Below, one piece after another: positions 11,140 to 22,887 of a stretch of 64,000 nucleotides of DNA (position 1 is its first letter; every line of letters starts with the position of its first letter). The stretch is from positions 33,616,438-33,680,437 of the forward strand of contig JAGTTD010000001.1 in the NCBI GenBank assembly GCA_018398585.1. The letters run 5' to 3'. A program made the position numbers and the translations under genes. The DNA comes from Simmondsia chinensis (taxonomy: Eukaryota; Streptophyta; Magnoliopsida; Caryophyllales; Simmondsiaceae). A model generated the notes under the pieces. That model saw only the letters and a program-made list of their open reading frames with translations. It was not told the origin of the DNA and did not search any database.

Positions 11140-12540
11140 ATGGTAGCTAATAGCCCTAACCCTAAACTTAACCTCAGCCTTCCATGTTCTCCCCCAAGTC
11201 CCTTGCTCGACCACCGCTGCCCTAGGGATGGCGGAGCTCGACCCACCCCATGCCAAAAGATCCTAGGCTCCACGATGGTGGGATTCAACCCCAGTGTGCC
11301 CAATCTTCCCTATATTGGTTCCTTATCTTCGAGTCTATTCCACCATGGTCTAATGGATGCCAGTGTCGCAATCTTCGATGCATCGTTAGCCCTCGTAAGG
11401 CAACAAATATCTCAATTTTGTTGCTCGGGTATCCCACGTACCCTACCGCCCTTCCCTCTCCCTTTGAATTACAGCGCCACCTCTCACATCACCATCGCAG
11501 GTCCATTGACCTTAGTCCCTCATTGTATGGGTGGAGGAGCCGTCGGTGTGGCACTAGTTCCATATCATCCAACCCACCAAAACATTAACCCTAATTTCTA
11601 TCATAACACTACTACCCCTTCTTCCTCCTTCTCCTCTTCTTCCCCTCTTTAGTATATCAAACATAGTCACAATTAAATTGGCTATATAAATGGTATTTGT
11701 CTCTAACCCCCAACTTATATTACATCCCCTGATGGCACTTCTACTCCTAACTCCAAGCACTTCAATTGGGTTAGAATTGACTAGTGCCTTTGCTTATGTC
11801 ACGCTGCATCTCTATCTTGATCCGTAATCAGTGATATCATTTGTCAACCCACTTCTAAAGCCATGTGAGATGCCCTTGTCAAACGATTTCGAGATCACTA
11901 ACTGGCCAAGGAATTTGACATAAGAACCCAAATCATCAATTTAAAAAAAGATGGAAAAACTATGGAAGCTTATGTATCAGAACTAAAATCAAGCACCGAT
12001 GACCTAACTGCCGTAAATTCCCTAATTGCAAATAGATAACTAGTTCACTATTCCCTCTGTGGTCTCTGATTTGAGCATGCAGTCTTTGCTACTTTGACAT
12101 AAAAGACCGCTCCCACTCCTAATTTTCAAGTACTCGAAATGGCCATAATGAACAAAGAAGGTGCCTAAAGCCACTATTAAGGATGCTTCTCCACTGACCC
12201 CAACCAAGCTCTAGTTGCTGTAGGTATAGGTGCTCAAGGGTCCAACCCTTACTATGCTGGACGTGGCTAGGGTAACAAAGGATGCCATAACAACCATTGT
12301 GGTGGTTGAGGGGGCCACTCCGGAGGACAAAGTCAATAGCATCACTTGAATCCTCATGTTGCCCCAAATATGGCACCTTGACCGCACCTCAATCAAGCCA
12401 CATGTAACCAATCCTTTAATGCTGGTGGGAATCTCTGGCCTAGCCCTCAATACTACCAAATTTGTGACTAAACCAATCACAATGTCATATCTTGCCCTCA
12501 CCGCTTTGACTGGACCACTTTCCCATATTGATCTTACTCC
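11140..12540 (+). pseudogene. decayed copia Gag
   Basis: MVANSPNPKLNLSLPCSPPS opens a proline-rich start. Further down (about 11730-12130) the frame with KHFNWVRID, ALVKRFRDH, IRTQIINLKKDGKTMEAYVS and ELKSSTDDLTAVNSL is clearly a copia Gag (UBN2/retrotran_gag_2-3 type), but it is cut by stops every 20-40 codons. No knuckle could be read with confidence in the region before the protease. Confidence 0.75.
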
Positions 12541-12549
12541 CTCTCTGCC

Positions 12550-13740
12550 ATGTCTATATGTGATTCTCATAACTATAGTTGGTACCTTGACTCAAGAGCA
12601 TCCAACCACATGACTCCAAACTCAACTATCATTCGCAACCTTCTTCCTTATACCGGTCATCAAAGTGTTCTTACAGATGATGGTGCTCTAATACTTGTAA
12701 TGCATGTGGGTTCGTCAACCATTCACACTAAAAGTTGATCCTTATAACTTCAAATGTTATGCTTGTCTTAAGTTAATCTTATCAATAAAGCGACTCTATC
12801 AAGACAATAAGTGTACAGTCAAATTTGACTCAACTTTTTTCTCTATTAAGTACAACAATAGAGGGAACTTGCTACTTCAGGTTCATAGTAATGGTCCACT
12901 TTATAGCTTCTTGCCTCACTCCATTTGTCTTGTCACTCGCACACACTTTAGTGAACCATAGCATCGTCAATTAGGACATCTAGGTCGCCCTACTCTAGAT
13001 GCTTTATGTACTCATAAGCTTGTTTCTAGTTCCAGTTTTCTTGATGTTTGTCAAACTTTTTGTTTGGGGAAGTCCCACGAATTACCATTCAAACATGTAC
13101 GACATTTAGTTAGCTCTCTGCTACATTTAATTCATTCAAATGTGTGGCAATCTCCAATTTCGTCTACTTCTTGTCACAAACACTATATTACTTTTATTGA
13201 CAACGAGTTTATGTGCTTTACTTGGCTATATTCGATGCAACGCAAATATGAAGTATTTGAAATTTTGTAAATGTTCAAAACCTTGGTTGAAAATGGATTC
13301 TCCACAAAAATAAAAAAATTTTAAAGCGATGGCGGAAATGAATTTTGATTAGCGTGGCATGAATATGTTGTGAGGCAAACATGGAATTCACTTTTGTCTT
13401 TTTTGTCCTGATATCCCACATCAAAATGGGGTGGCAGGATGAAAGAATTGGCATATTATTGAAATGGCACATACACTTCTTCTTCAATCTCATCTTCCTT
13501 TGATGTTTTTGGACGACGCGGCTTGCACTGCTTGTTTTACAATCAATCGTCTTTGCACTTTTGATTTTGGCTAACTCTTTGTCGTTTCAAAAAATTATTC
13601 GAAAATGTCCCGACTACTCAAGTTTTCGTGTATTTGGATGTACATGTTATCCTAACCTCGCCCTGTGGCCCTCACATAGTGGCCCCACGTTCTATACTAT
13701 GCATCTTTATAGGATATGTTGCATATTACAAGGGCGATCA
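12550..13740 (+). pseudogene. decayed copia protease and integrase
   Basis: NYSWYLDSRASNHMTPNS is the protease site, with DSRAS replacing the D-S/T-G-A-S motif (Gly lost). Downstream HRQLGHLGRPTLDALC-like text and FCLGKSHELPF give the HHCC region. The frame at 13064-13270 reads LLHLIHSNVWQSPISSTS and HYITFIDN, the start of the integrase core with the first catalytic Asp (HSDVW) changed to Asn. The second half of the core is visible only in patches across three frames. Confidence 0.72.
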
Positions 13741-13759
13741 GTGCCTTGATCTCCAGAAT

Positions 13760-14370
13760 AGTTGGTTTACATAAACCGTCATGTCCAATTTGACAAGTCT
13801 AGGTTCCCAAGTTCCACAACTCGGTACCACTGTGAGTATAGTCAACCTCCCCATCCTCCTCTCCATAGCCTCGACTTCACCGATCATGGGCGTTCCACCC
13901 TTTGTTGGTGGCGTAACCCCTCCCCTCTCACTACCACTACATATACTGACTCGAACTCCATCCTCTCCCCTTGACCAGCACAACCCAAGCCCACTTCCCG
14001 ACCATCCATACAACATCCCACCTAAGCATGGCGGCCACAACCGATGACCAACCACACCACTACACCTCCTTTACCGCTGGGCACTAACTCAACCCGCAAC
14101 TCTAACATTCCCACTGGCCCAACATTGCCACTAACAACTATCACTAGTCCCTTTACACGAGTACACGACACCAATAGTTCACCGCTCCCCGCAGGCACAC
14201 CTGATCAGCCAACCGCCCATACCTCAGTCACTGGCCCCTCAGTACCGGCCACCAATACACATCCTATGCAAACCCCAACCAAAGAATGGCATAAGAAAAA
14301 CCAAGTGTCCGCTGTCAATATTGTCAATCATTGTAATTCAAGAACCCACATGCTCTTTTTAGACTGCTAA
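13760..14370 (+). pseudogene. decayed copia integrase-RT linker
   Basis: Proline/threonine/serine-rich frames (for example 14044-14370, TNHTTTPPLPLGTNSTRNSN) are typical of the variable stretch between integrase and RT in this type of copia element. No catalytic residues are expected here. Confidence 0.5.
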
Positions 14371-14379
14371 GAATTCTCA

Positions 14380-15441
14380 ATGGCAAGAAGTCATGGAGGA
14401 TGAATTTAACGCCTTCATTCAAAATAACACTGGGACCTTGTCCCACCTAACCCTTCCAAAAACCTTGTAGGAAGCACATGGAAATTTCAAGTAAAGTGTA
14501 AAGTGGATGGATCTATGGATCGATTGAAGGCTCGTCTTGTAGCCGAAGGCTTCCATCAAGACGAGGGCATTGACTTCAAGGAAAATTTCAGCCTTGTTGT
14601 CAATCCTCCATCCGTTTCATTCTTTTTGTAACTACATCTAACGCTTAGCCTGTGAGATAATTAGATGTTTAAAATTGTTTTTCTACATGATCATCTTATG
14701 GAAGAAGTTTACATCTGGCAACTTAAGGGTTTTATACACCTAAAATTTCCAAAAGTGTGTCAATTACGCAAGGCCCTCTATGGCCTCAAACAGGCTCCTT
14801 AGGCAGGGTTTTAATGTTTTAGTACCTTTTGTTTTAGTCTTGGTTTCACTTACAGTAGATTCCTCACTTTTTCAGTATCATAAGAATAATGATATTACAT
14901 GCTTCTACTCTATGTTGATGATATAAGACTCACTGGGTCAAACCCTTGCTCTTTCTTGACACCCTTGTCCATGATCTCTCAACTGCATTTTCCAAAAAAA
15001 ACACCTTGGCCCATTACAACACTTTCATGTATTGAGGCAAAGCAAACCCAAAAAGGACTAATTCTATCATAAGACAGATATACCATCAACCTTCTAACCA
15101 AACATCGAATGCATGACACAAAAACCATTAAGACACCCTTCCTGGCTCGAGCCCCCTATTCGTTAAATGAAGTTAACCTCTTACTGGACGAGACTAAGTG
15201 TAGAAGTGCTGTTGGGGCTCTCCAATATCTCATCATGACTCGACTTTGTATTTGTTATGATGTCAACCTTATCTCTCAGTTCATGCATGCCCCTAAGAAT
15301 AGCCATTGGCAGGTTGTGAAGCGCATCCTTCAGTACCTTAAAGGCACACTCGATTATGGCCTCTCTATCCTCCCTGGCTCCTGCACTTCTTTTGTAGTGT
15401 TTGCTAAGATTGACTGGGGCGGAAGTCCTGACACACGATAA
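14380..15441 (+). pseudogene. decayed copia reverse transcriptase
   Basis: DRLKARLVAEGFHQDEGIDF near 14520, LYGLKQAP near 14770 and a YVDD-type box (CTCTATGTTGATGATAT) near 14905 mark RT. The frame at 15109-15441 continues with RSAVGALQYLIMTRLCICYD and HWQVVKRILQYLKGTLDYGL, the RT/RNase H connection. Stops and indels break each piece. Confidence 0.8.
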
Positions 15442-15871
15442 CCAACCATTGGGTACACTCTATTTCTTTGACCAAATATTATTTTCGAGCATGCAAAGAA
15501 GCAAGCAACAGTTTCCAGATCCTCTAAGGAGTCTAAATGCCGAGTTGTTGCCCAAGTTGTAGCTGAAAGTCGTAGGGTGTGCTACCTTATGCGAGATCTT
15601 GGACTCCACCACTCTAGTCATGTGGTTATATTCTGTGACAATGTCTATGCAACATAACTTGCTGCCAATCTCATCTCCAATGATCAGAGCATGTCGATGT
15701 TGACTATCACTGTGTTCGAGAAAAAGTCCTCAAAAGTGATCTTCAAGTTCATTGCACACAATCTACCAAGAAAGTTGCTAACATATCTACCAAAGGCCTC
15801 TTCGTTGTCCTATTTTTCTACCACAAGAACAATCTCAAGGTCACTGCGTCACATCACGATGTTAGAAGCCT
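15442..15871 (+). pseudogene. decayed copia RNase H
   Basis: Patches such as WGGSPDT, SSKESKCRVVAQV-like text and the final LHTIYQ-like tail follow RT in order and precede the right LTR. No full frame remains. Confidence 0.6.
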
Positions 15872-16053
15872 ATTAGAGTGTATGTCCACATTCGAAAAGT
15901 CAACTAGGGTTACTTAACAATGACTCTTTTACCCTTATTTATATTGTAATTGTGGGGCATTTTATGTCTTTGGTCACTGCCCTTGCTCCCTATACATAGG
16001 GCTCCTTTGTACTCATTTTACGTCATTCAAATGTACATCCTTTTACTTTTATA
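15872..16053 (+). repeat. 3' LTR of decayed copia
   Basis: Starts TATTAGAGTGTATGTCCAC and ends CTTTTACTTTTATA; pairs with 10870-11051. No good polypurine tract precedes it, another sign of decay. Confidence 0.85.
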
Positions 16054-16270
16054 GATAACATTATAATCAACCATGTCTATAGAGAGGCAAATAGTACTGC
16101 CGATTGAGTCATGAAAGGACAAAATGTTGGCCAAAGAAAGGAGTGGAGTTTTCTCCTTCCCAACTTAGAAAAATTATTATCTTGCATTTCTCAAGGAAAC
16201 CCTTCTTGAACAAGGGAGTTCAAGGAATTTCTTTATCTTATCAGAATATGTATCACATCATATTATACTA
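16054..16270 (+). pseudogene. possible LINE RNase H remnant
   Basis: In one + frame the sequence reads INHVYREANSTADWVMKG, which matches the conserved tail of the RNase H-like domain of plant LINEs (HV.REAN..AD). About 40 more residues (KEWSFLLPNLEKL) follow before stops. Nothing further upstream is visible because the decayed copia element adjoins. Confidence 0.5.
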
Positions 16271-17060
16271 TAGTTTTCCTGTTGTGTGATTAAATTTTAA
16301 ATAATTATATATATAATTTATAATTAATAAATTATATTGTTAATATAATTAAAAAATATAGTTTGCCTATATAATTATTTATGTGCATTTAAATTAAGAG
16401 AAAATAATTGATCTTATCATGAATTAAACTTCTAATAGATAAAGATATTAGTGAAGGAAAAGTTTAATGGAGGAGAAGGTGAAATAATACACTAGAAATT
16501 TAAAGGACATGAGTGTGGAGATTTTAGGAGTGAAAACTTTTAATGGATATACAATATAGTAGAAATCTATCTTCTATCTTATACATTATTTCAAAGTCTC
16601 CACTTCTCTCAAAAATCTTCAAACTCCAATTCAAAGCATTATAGGCCATGGCTTTCTTATTAATGAATTTACCCTTTCATTTAAGTTGGAGACTTGCATT
16701 TTTTTTAAACATTTGCGTAAAAGGTTTTGAGTCAACAAACTTTAGGCTAACTTAGCAAGATGTTTTTTAAAAAATAGTTTAAGAATTGAAGGAAAATTTC
16801 AATAAGAAGTTAGTAATTAAAAGAGGTAATTTAAGTTTAAAACAACGAAACATGTGGACGTAACATTTCATTTTTTTCAAATTGTAAATACCCTCCGTGT
16901 ATCGCACGGGATAACACTAGTATATATTAACTCAAAGTTCCTTCCCTTCCCATTTTCTTTCCCTTTGGCATTTGAGAATATTAGAGCCGTTTGCTTTTTT
17001 ATTTTTTTAAATAAGAAAAATGTACACTTATAATTTACCCACTATCCTAACTGCACCACT
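16271..17060. other. AT-rich intergenic
   Basis: Highly AT-rich sequence with no open frame or recognised repeat. It ends in the 9-bp target duplication of the MULE. Confidence 0.6.
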
Positions 17061-17196
17061 ATCTCATCCAGGAGGAGATCCCATACAGTGGGGGATCCCC
17101 ACCGTTTAATACTGGAGTCGGTTCCCAAAATAATGCTGAAAAATAAAAAAATAAAAAAAATAATGCCAAAAAATAAATAATTACCAATCTACTGTT

Positions 17197-17511
17197 GAAC
17201 CGCGTTTAGAAATCGCAGTTCACTCCAAAAATAACCGAAATAATTTTTTCCAGTAATAAATCGCGTCTTAAAGACGCGTTTCATGCGAACATAAACCGCG
17301 TTTGCGGTTAATTTGACTATAAACCGTGTCTTGAAGACGCGGTTTTATTTAAAGTTATCCGCGTTCTAAAGAATCGGTTTTATTCTAAATAAACCGCGTT
17401 CTAAAGAATCGACTGTCTGCAAAACCGCGTCTTAAAGACGCGGTTTTCTGTAAAACCGCATCGTTACGAAGCGGTTTAGATATAGGTGAACCGCGTCTTT
17501 AGGACGCGGAT
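17197..17511. repeat. left array of nine palindromic repeats of the MULE
   Basis: Nine units of the form AACCGCGT-n-ACGCGGTT, 24-38 bp apart, for example AACCGCGTCTTAAAGACGCG near 17425. Each unit is a near-perfect hairpin and holds two or more CpG sites in an otherwise AT-rich region. The array is inverted relative to the one at 21322-21618. Confidence 0.9.
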
Positions 17512-17517
17512 CACTTA

Positions 17518-17577
17518 AACGAACCTCCCCATTCTCCTGCTCATGCATTCACGAACCTCCCCATTCTCCTGCTCATG
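17518..17577 (+). repeat. short tandem duplication
   Basis: ACGAACCTCCCCATTCTCCT plus GCTCATGC occurs twice in a row, just inside the palindrome array. It is a two-copy direct repeat with a period of about 33 bp. Confidence 0.85.
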
Positions 17578-17910
17578 CCTCTGTCTCGTTCTCCCGCTGC
17601 CGGTCACGTCGTTTCGTTCATACACCGGAGATTTTTCAAGTGATCATTGTTGGAGTTATTTGATCACTACTGCATTTCTTCATAGAAAAGATTAACTGCG
17701 GTAATTTTAACTTCTTGTTTTTGAAATATTATTTTTTCTTGTTAAAAATACATAGGATTATATTATAATGATTTTTATTTAGTTCTCTAGGTTTATTTTG
17801 CGGAGTTTAGTTAGAATTTGTGATTGTTTGTATTGTGATGTTGAATGTTCCTAAAATTTTACTTTTTTTATACGTATTGAAGTTTGTAGATCAAAAATAC
17901 ATATTGAAGT

Positions 17911-20679
17911 TTGTATTATTGTAAACATTTTCAGAATATAGCTTTTCTGCATCCTATTATTTGTCATTGGGGTGGAAGGGCCGAGAAAAATGGAGAGCAT
18001 GTCAATTATGTTGGAGGGTATAGCAGTATGATATTTGTTAGAAACGACATCAATTTTAGTGGATTAATCAGTATGTTGAGAGAGTGTTGTAATATTGACC
18101 GAAATATTGTTAATTTGAAAGTGAAATGGGGTACTTGTACTACGCATGGACATCAAATGATTGATATTTTCAATGACACTTCGTTACAAGTTATGTGGTC
18201 ATACATTGAGCTAAAGAAGCAATCGGCAACAGATTTTTATATAGAAGTAGCACCAGAAAATCTGAATGTTAATATGAAAAATCGTCTACCTGAATGTCAA
18301 TCAGCTTATCCTATATCTTACCTTGGCTATGGGGCTGCTCCAAGTATGCCCCAAACTAATGTGACCGATACTAGTATTACAGTTCGTCCAACTTTATTAT
18401 TTGAATGTCCTGCGAATACTGCAATTCCATGTACGTCCGGAATGGGTCAAATGGGTGCATCAAGTAGCCATATTGGGCAAGCTGCGAGTATCCCTAATGA
18501 AGGATGCCCGATGTCACAATCTAATCCTGTGAGAGAATATGTAGAACAAGGTGGTGACGGTGACGGAGTATTTGTTAGTACAGCTTACGATGACAGTGAT
18601 CAGGGTTATTCGATCGAGGATGAAGACAGTGAGCAAATGGATGAGATCGAAAGGGAGCTTGAACAGGACGATGGAGATGACGATATTTTTGATGAGCGAA
18701 TTAATGAAACTGAAACCGAGCTTGCACGTAATGATGTGGATGAAGATCCTGTTAGTGCTTGTGCTCCTGTGCCTGAATTTGCTCGTGTTAATGAAAATCC
18801 CTATGTCGAACCTGATGAGCTTAATTTTCACTATGATCACGCGGGCGAATTTGCAGTGGGACAACTTTTTCATACCAAACAAGATGTCATAAACGCTGTG
18901 CGACAATATTCGGTGAGAAACAATCAATTTTGTAAGACAGTTGAATCAACTCCGCAGAAGCTAGTGTGAAAATGCAAGAAGAGTGATTGTCCATGGTGGT
19001 TAAGGATTGTTGTCAAAGATCCACAATTCCCTTACTTCTCAGTTGTAAGGTACAGAGGTCCTCACACATGTGTCAATGATGTGTTTGCCCAGAACCATCG
19101 CTTGGTAAGCTCATCCTTTGTTGCCCAACATGTAATGGAGCTTGTTAGAACACAAGTGTCAATTTCTGCAAGTTCTATTGCTCAAGTTATTTCCGATCAG
19201 TTTCGATTAAAGATTACATATAAAACGGCTTGGTTGGCAAAACAAAGGGCAATTGGCAATACATTTGGCACATTTGAGGACTCTTATGCAAAGCTTCCCC
19301 AAATTTTGAGAGCAATTAAAAGATCAAATCCTGGTACAAAGACTGTATTCAGAAGTATTCCAACTTCAGACCCTTCTGTCCACTTTTTCGAAAAAGCTTT
19401 TTGGTCGTTTGGGCCGGCTATACAAGGGTTTCAATATTGTCGTCCTGTCATATCTATTGATGGTACCCATCTTTATGGGAAGTATAAGGGTGTGTTATTA
19501 CTTGCTGTTGCTTCTGATGCCAATAATCAAGCATTTCCATTAGCATTTGCTCTCGTAGAAGGCGAGAGAAATGCTAGTTGGTCATGGTTTATGAAGTACT
19601 TGAAAAAACATGTAATAGGGGAAAGACAAGTCTGTGTAATTTCAGATCGTCACGCTGGAATAATGAATGTAATGACTATAAGAGAATGGAGGGAGCCAAA
19701 TGCCTATCATAGAATTTGTTCGAGACACCTTGTGTCTAATGTGAATGTAAGGTTTCGAAATACGACTTTGAAAAATATGACACACTTTGCTGCAAGGCAG
19801 GCTCAACCCAAGAAATTCAACTCTACATTCGATAGAATCGGGGAGTCGAATATCGATGTCCGCAGATACCTTGGTGAAATTGGCTTGAACAAGTGGGCTC
19901 TTTGCCATGATCAGGGGAAGAGATATGGGCTTATGACTACCAATATGGCTGAAATCATGAATGCTTTGCTGAGGGGAGTTCGCAGCTTTCCTGTCACTTC
20001 AATTGTAGAGTTGACCTTTTATAGGAAAAATAAGTGGTTTGTTCGACGGCGGGGAGTTGCGGGTGAACTTCTTGCTGAAGAGAAAGCTTGTTGCCCCACA
20101 ATCAATGAGATATTGGAGTCAAATAAGGCCAAGGCGCGATAGCATCGCGTTGAAGTATTTGACTAACGAAGAGGTATATATGAGGTCATCACTACAGCAG
20201 GTGATAGGGAGAGAGGAAAAGGGGGACATAAACAAACCATTAACCTGGAAGGAAGGACATGCTCTTGTCAAAAACTGCAGCTGTATGGTATTCCGTGTTC
20301 TCATGTTCTTGCCGCATGCTACAGTGGAAATTATGATCCTTTGTCATTCTTGAACCCAGATTATTCTCTTCCTATGTATCGTGATTCATACGAGCCGACA
20401 TTCAGTCCAATTCCGGACAAGGGATATTGGGAGACATATGATGGACCTAAAATAATCCCAAATCCTAGTTTAAAGCGAAGTCAAGGACGCCCACGCTCGA
20501 AACGAATTCAAAATGAAATGGATGAGAACGATGATACACGAAGGGTCACATGTGGGTTCTGTAAGAGAAAGGGTCATAACGTATTGACATGCAAGAGGAA
20601 AAAAGAGCACGAGGCTCGGCTAGCAGCTAGTAGCAGTGAAATATATGACGGTAATATTTATTTATGTTTCATTTTTTAG
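17911..20679 (+). pseudogene. MULE transposase, one frame with three stops
   Basis: One frame runs about 920 codons. In order: PB1-like N-terminus (PIICHWGGRAEKNGEHVNYV); acidic linker; MuDR DNA-binding domain (FAVGQLFHTKQDVINAVRQY, then KCKKSDCPWW and GPHTC, a WRKY-GCM1-type zinc site); MULE catalytic domain with SIDGTHLYGKYKG, VISDRHAGI, CSRH and TTNMAE; SWIM finger C-S-C at 20260-20268 followed by GIPCSHVLAACYSG; and a CCHC knuckle TCGFCKRKGHNVLTC. Stops are TGA 18967, TAG 20140 and TAA 20164; each is one C-to-T change from a coding codon. There is no ATG at the start: a splice acceptor-like TTTTCAG at 17926-17932 suggests an upstream exon. No frameshift is needed. Family membership is certain. 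Confidence 0.93.
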
Positions 20680-20778
20680 AACATTTATTTATGTTTTATT
20701 TATATTATTTTTTACATAGTAGTTCGTTATTTATATATATCGATTAATTTTAATAAACCTTATTGTGCGACAGCATAG

Positions 20779-20982
20779 ATGGAGCCAGGCCCAATTGACC
20801 ACAACCTGTTCCAATTTAATCAAATGAATGCGCTCGCTGTAGAGGAGAACCGTAGATCCGCAGTTCAAGGTGTACGACATGTAGGACGGAACGATCTTCT
20901 CCAAGGGCCTTTTTTTGATAACCTCGTCTCATTTCCTACCACCTCTACTTATGATGTTGGAGCTTCATCGAGAGGGACATGA
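20779..20982 (+). CDS. small ORF in MULE 3' region, role unknown
   Basis: A 67-codon frame (MEPGPIDHNLFQFNQMNALA, ending YDVGASSRGT) follows the transposase after about 100 bp of AT-rich, intron-like sequence. GACG/GTAATAT at 20651 looks like a donor, and CGACAG at 20773 or CATAG at 20778 like acceptors, so it could be the last transposase exon. However, none of the simple junctions keeps the frame open. It may also be nothing. Confidence 0.35.
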   Translation: MEPGPIDHNLFQFNQMNALAVEENRRSAVQGVRHVGRNDLLQGPFFDNLVSFPTTSTYDVGASSRGT

Positions 20983-21321
20983 GATCAACGTGACAATCAT
21001 CAACAGTTTCACAATGTGCCCTTTGAAAATGTTGATGAATAAACTAATTATGAAAATTTAATTTAGATGTCATATTTGTACAGTGTATACATACATTTTA
21101 TTTGAATGAAAGATATTATTTCACGATTCAAATGTATGATAATTTCTTCTCGTAGACTATTGTTTTGATATTAAGTGATTGTTTGTATTAGTTGCTGCTG
21201 TAGAGATACTATAATTGAATGACATCAATGAAAATATTGTTGTAATATAAAATTTTAATGTAATTGACTTTGATTTTGGCTTACTTGCAGGCAATGTATT
21301 GCGAGCAAAGTTTCTGAGAGT

Positions 21322-21618
21322 AAACCGCGTTTTATTAACGCGGTTTATGATAAAACCGCATTTCTATAAAGCAGTTCATTTAGATTAAAACCGTGTTTTC
21401 TAAAACGCGGTTCACTTTGAATTAAACCGTGTTTTTAAAACGCGGTTCAATTTGAGTAAAACCGTGTTTTTAAAACGCGGTTAACTTTTAACTAAACCGT
21501 GTTTTAAAAACGCGGTTCACTTTGAATTAAACCGTGTTTTTTAGATGCGGTTTATAGAAAATTGAAACGGGTTATTTTGATGCGGTTTATATAGCCGCGT
21601 TTTCTAAACGCGGTTCAA
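21322..21618. repeat. right array of nine palindromic repeats of the MULE
   Basis: Nine units, most close to AACCGTGTTTTTAAAACGCG plus GTT with an 11-14 bp spacer (TCACTTTGAATTA-like). They mirror the left array; the outermost unit shares GTTGAACCGCGTTTAGAAA with it. Confidence 0.9.
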
Positions 21619-21689
21619 CAGTAGTTTGGTAAATATTTTTTTTGGGCATTATTTTTTTTATTTTTTTTTATTTTACATTATTTTGGGAA

Positions 21690-22290
21690 CCGGCTCTTAA
21701 TACTGTGGAGGAGAAAAAGAGAGAGGAGAGATGGGGGTGGGGATTTTTTTATTTTTTTAATTTTAATATTTTTTTAAAAATTATTAAAATTTTAAATTAT
21801 ATATATAAAATAATTTTGATATGTAAAATTATTTTTTTGACTATTTATCAATTAATTATCTATTAAAATATTGTTGTCATTTCGATATTTTCAATAAAAA
21901 TTTAGCAGGTACCTAAATAATAAATGACTTGTATATATTATCGTTATTAAATATTCTAAAATAGTGAATAAATATATACAAGTTACTTCATCCTTTAGGT
22001 ACACGTTAAATTTTGTTGAAAATATCAAAATAACTTGTATATATATTCGTTATTATTTATTATATTAGAAAAATATGCTAATATAGTAAACAATAACGAC
22101 AATATATATAAGTTATTTTGATACATTTTTAACAAAAATTTAACAGACTCCTAAATAATAAATAGTCAAAAAAAAATTTATATAAATAATTTAATATTTT
22201 AATAATTTTTTAAATATATTAAATTTTAAAATTAAAAAAAAAATCCCCTCACATCACCCCTCTTCTCTCTCCCGTGCCCCGTCCCCCCCC
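21690..22290. repeat. AT-rich block with inverted ends inside the MULE right arm
   Basis: The block is missing from the left arm. Its ends are inverted: AGAGAGGAGAGATGGGGGTG on the left and the reverse complement AGAGAGAAGAGGGGTGATG on the right. TTAA lies at both borders (CTC/TTAATACTG and CCCCG/TTAAACGG). It is probably a separate MITE that inserted in the arm. The interior is almost pure A/T with no frame. Confidence 0.6.
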
Positions 22291-22341
22291 GTTAAACGGT
22301 GGGCATCACCTCACCGTATGGGATCCCCATCCATCTTATCC

Positions 22342-22887
22342 CACTACCCTAAAAGTACATTTGATTTCATCTATCTTTATTCTAAACACCCTTAGAAAAT
22401 TTGAATAACCACCCATCACAATAACTTGTTGGCAAAAACATTTCAAATTCATTCTTACAGATTTATATGCAAAACACAACCTTCAAGACATTTACATTTC
22501 CGCAAATCCTCGCAAACAATAATTAGATCACCAATAAAAATAGGTGGAGTTGATAAATGCAAGAAGACTGTCAATCTATAACATATTCTTCAAGCTGAGA
22601 TTACACATCTATTTGCTATTTGCCCCAAACTCTTAATTTTTTATAGTAATTATTGTTTTTTAACTAATTAGAAAAGAAAAAAATAAAAATCAAATAATCA
22701 ATTGTAACTACAATTCTAAAATAATATTAAAAAAAATTATAAAAAGACTCAATAATGTTTCAATATGATTGCATAAAATACATTTTTGAGAGGAGAGAGA
22801 TAGACAAAGAGTAGAAAAAGTTGTCATGGTCCACTTTAAAACATTAATTCAAAGTTATGATTTTAAAGCATTTCTACACCTAATTAT
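22342..22887. other. intergenic, nothing recognised
   Basis: AT-rich sequence without a coding frame or repeat that I can identify. It ends in ATTAT, the left target site of the next element. Confidence 0.55.

Larger units (their letters stand above)
10870..16053 (+). mobile_element. heavily decayed Ty1/copia element with short LTRs
   Basis: About 180-bp direct repeats at 10870-11051 and 15872-16053 flank remnants of Gag, protease, integrase, RT and RNase H in copia order. TGGTACCAGAGCC follows the left LTR, one base off the initiator-Met tRNA primer site TGGTATCAGAGCC. Both LTRs start TATTAGAGT where TGTTAGAGT would be expected. Stops are very numerous and many look like C-to-T changes. I could not confirm a target duplication (left GTAGA, right GATAA). 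Confidence 0.88.
17070..22332 (+). mobile_element. Mutator-like transposon (MULE), 5.3 kb
   Basis: ATCTCATCC at 17061-17069 and ATCTTATCC at 22333-22341 form a 9-bp target duplication with one mismatch, the length expected for Mutator. The ends are inverted: left GAGATCCCATACAGTGGGG, right reverse complement GGGGATCCCATACGGTGAGG, then CCCACCGTTTAA in both. Long inverted arms follow (GGTTCCCAAAATAATG; ACTGTTGAACCGCGTTTAGA in both). Each arm holds nine palindromic repeats (17197-17511 and 21322-21618). A single long transposase frame lies between. The right arm carries an extra AT-rich block of about 600 bp absent from the left. Confidence 0.93.

Noticed and set aside
11140..11652. 170-codon ORF as a host gene
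   Set aside because: It follows a copia LTR and primer site directly and is continued by Gag text; proline-rich start of a decayed element.
17197..17511. CRISPR-like array
   Set aside because: Repeats are palindromic and diverged, spacers short and alike, mirrored at the other end of a plant MULE; not a CRISPR.
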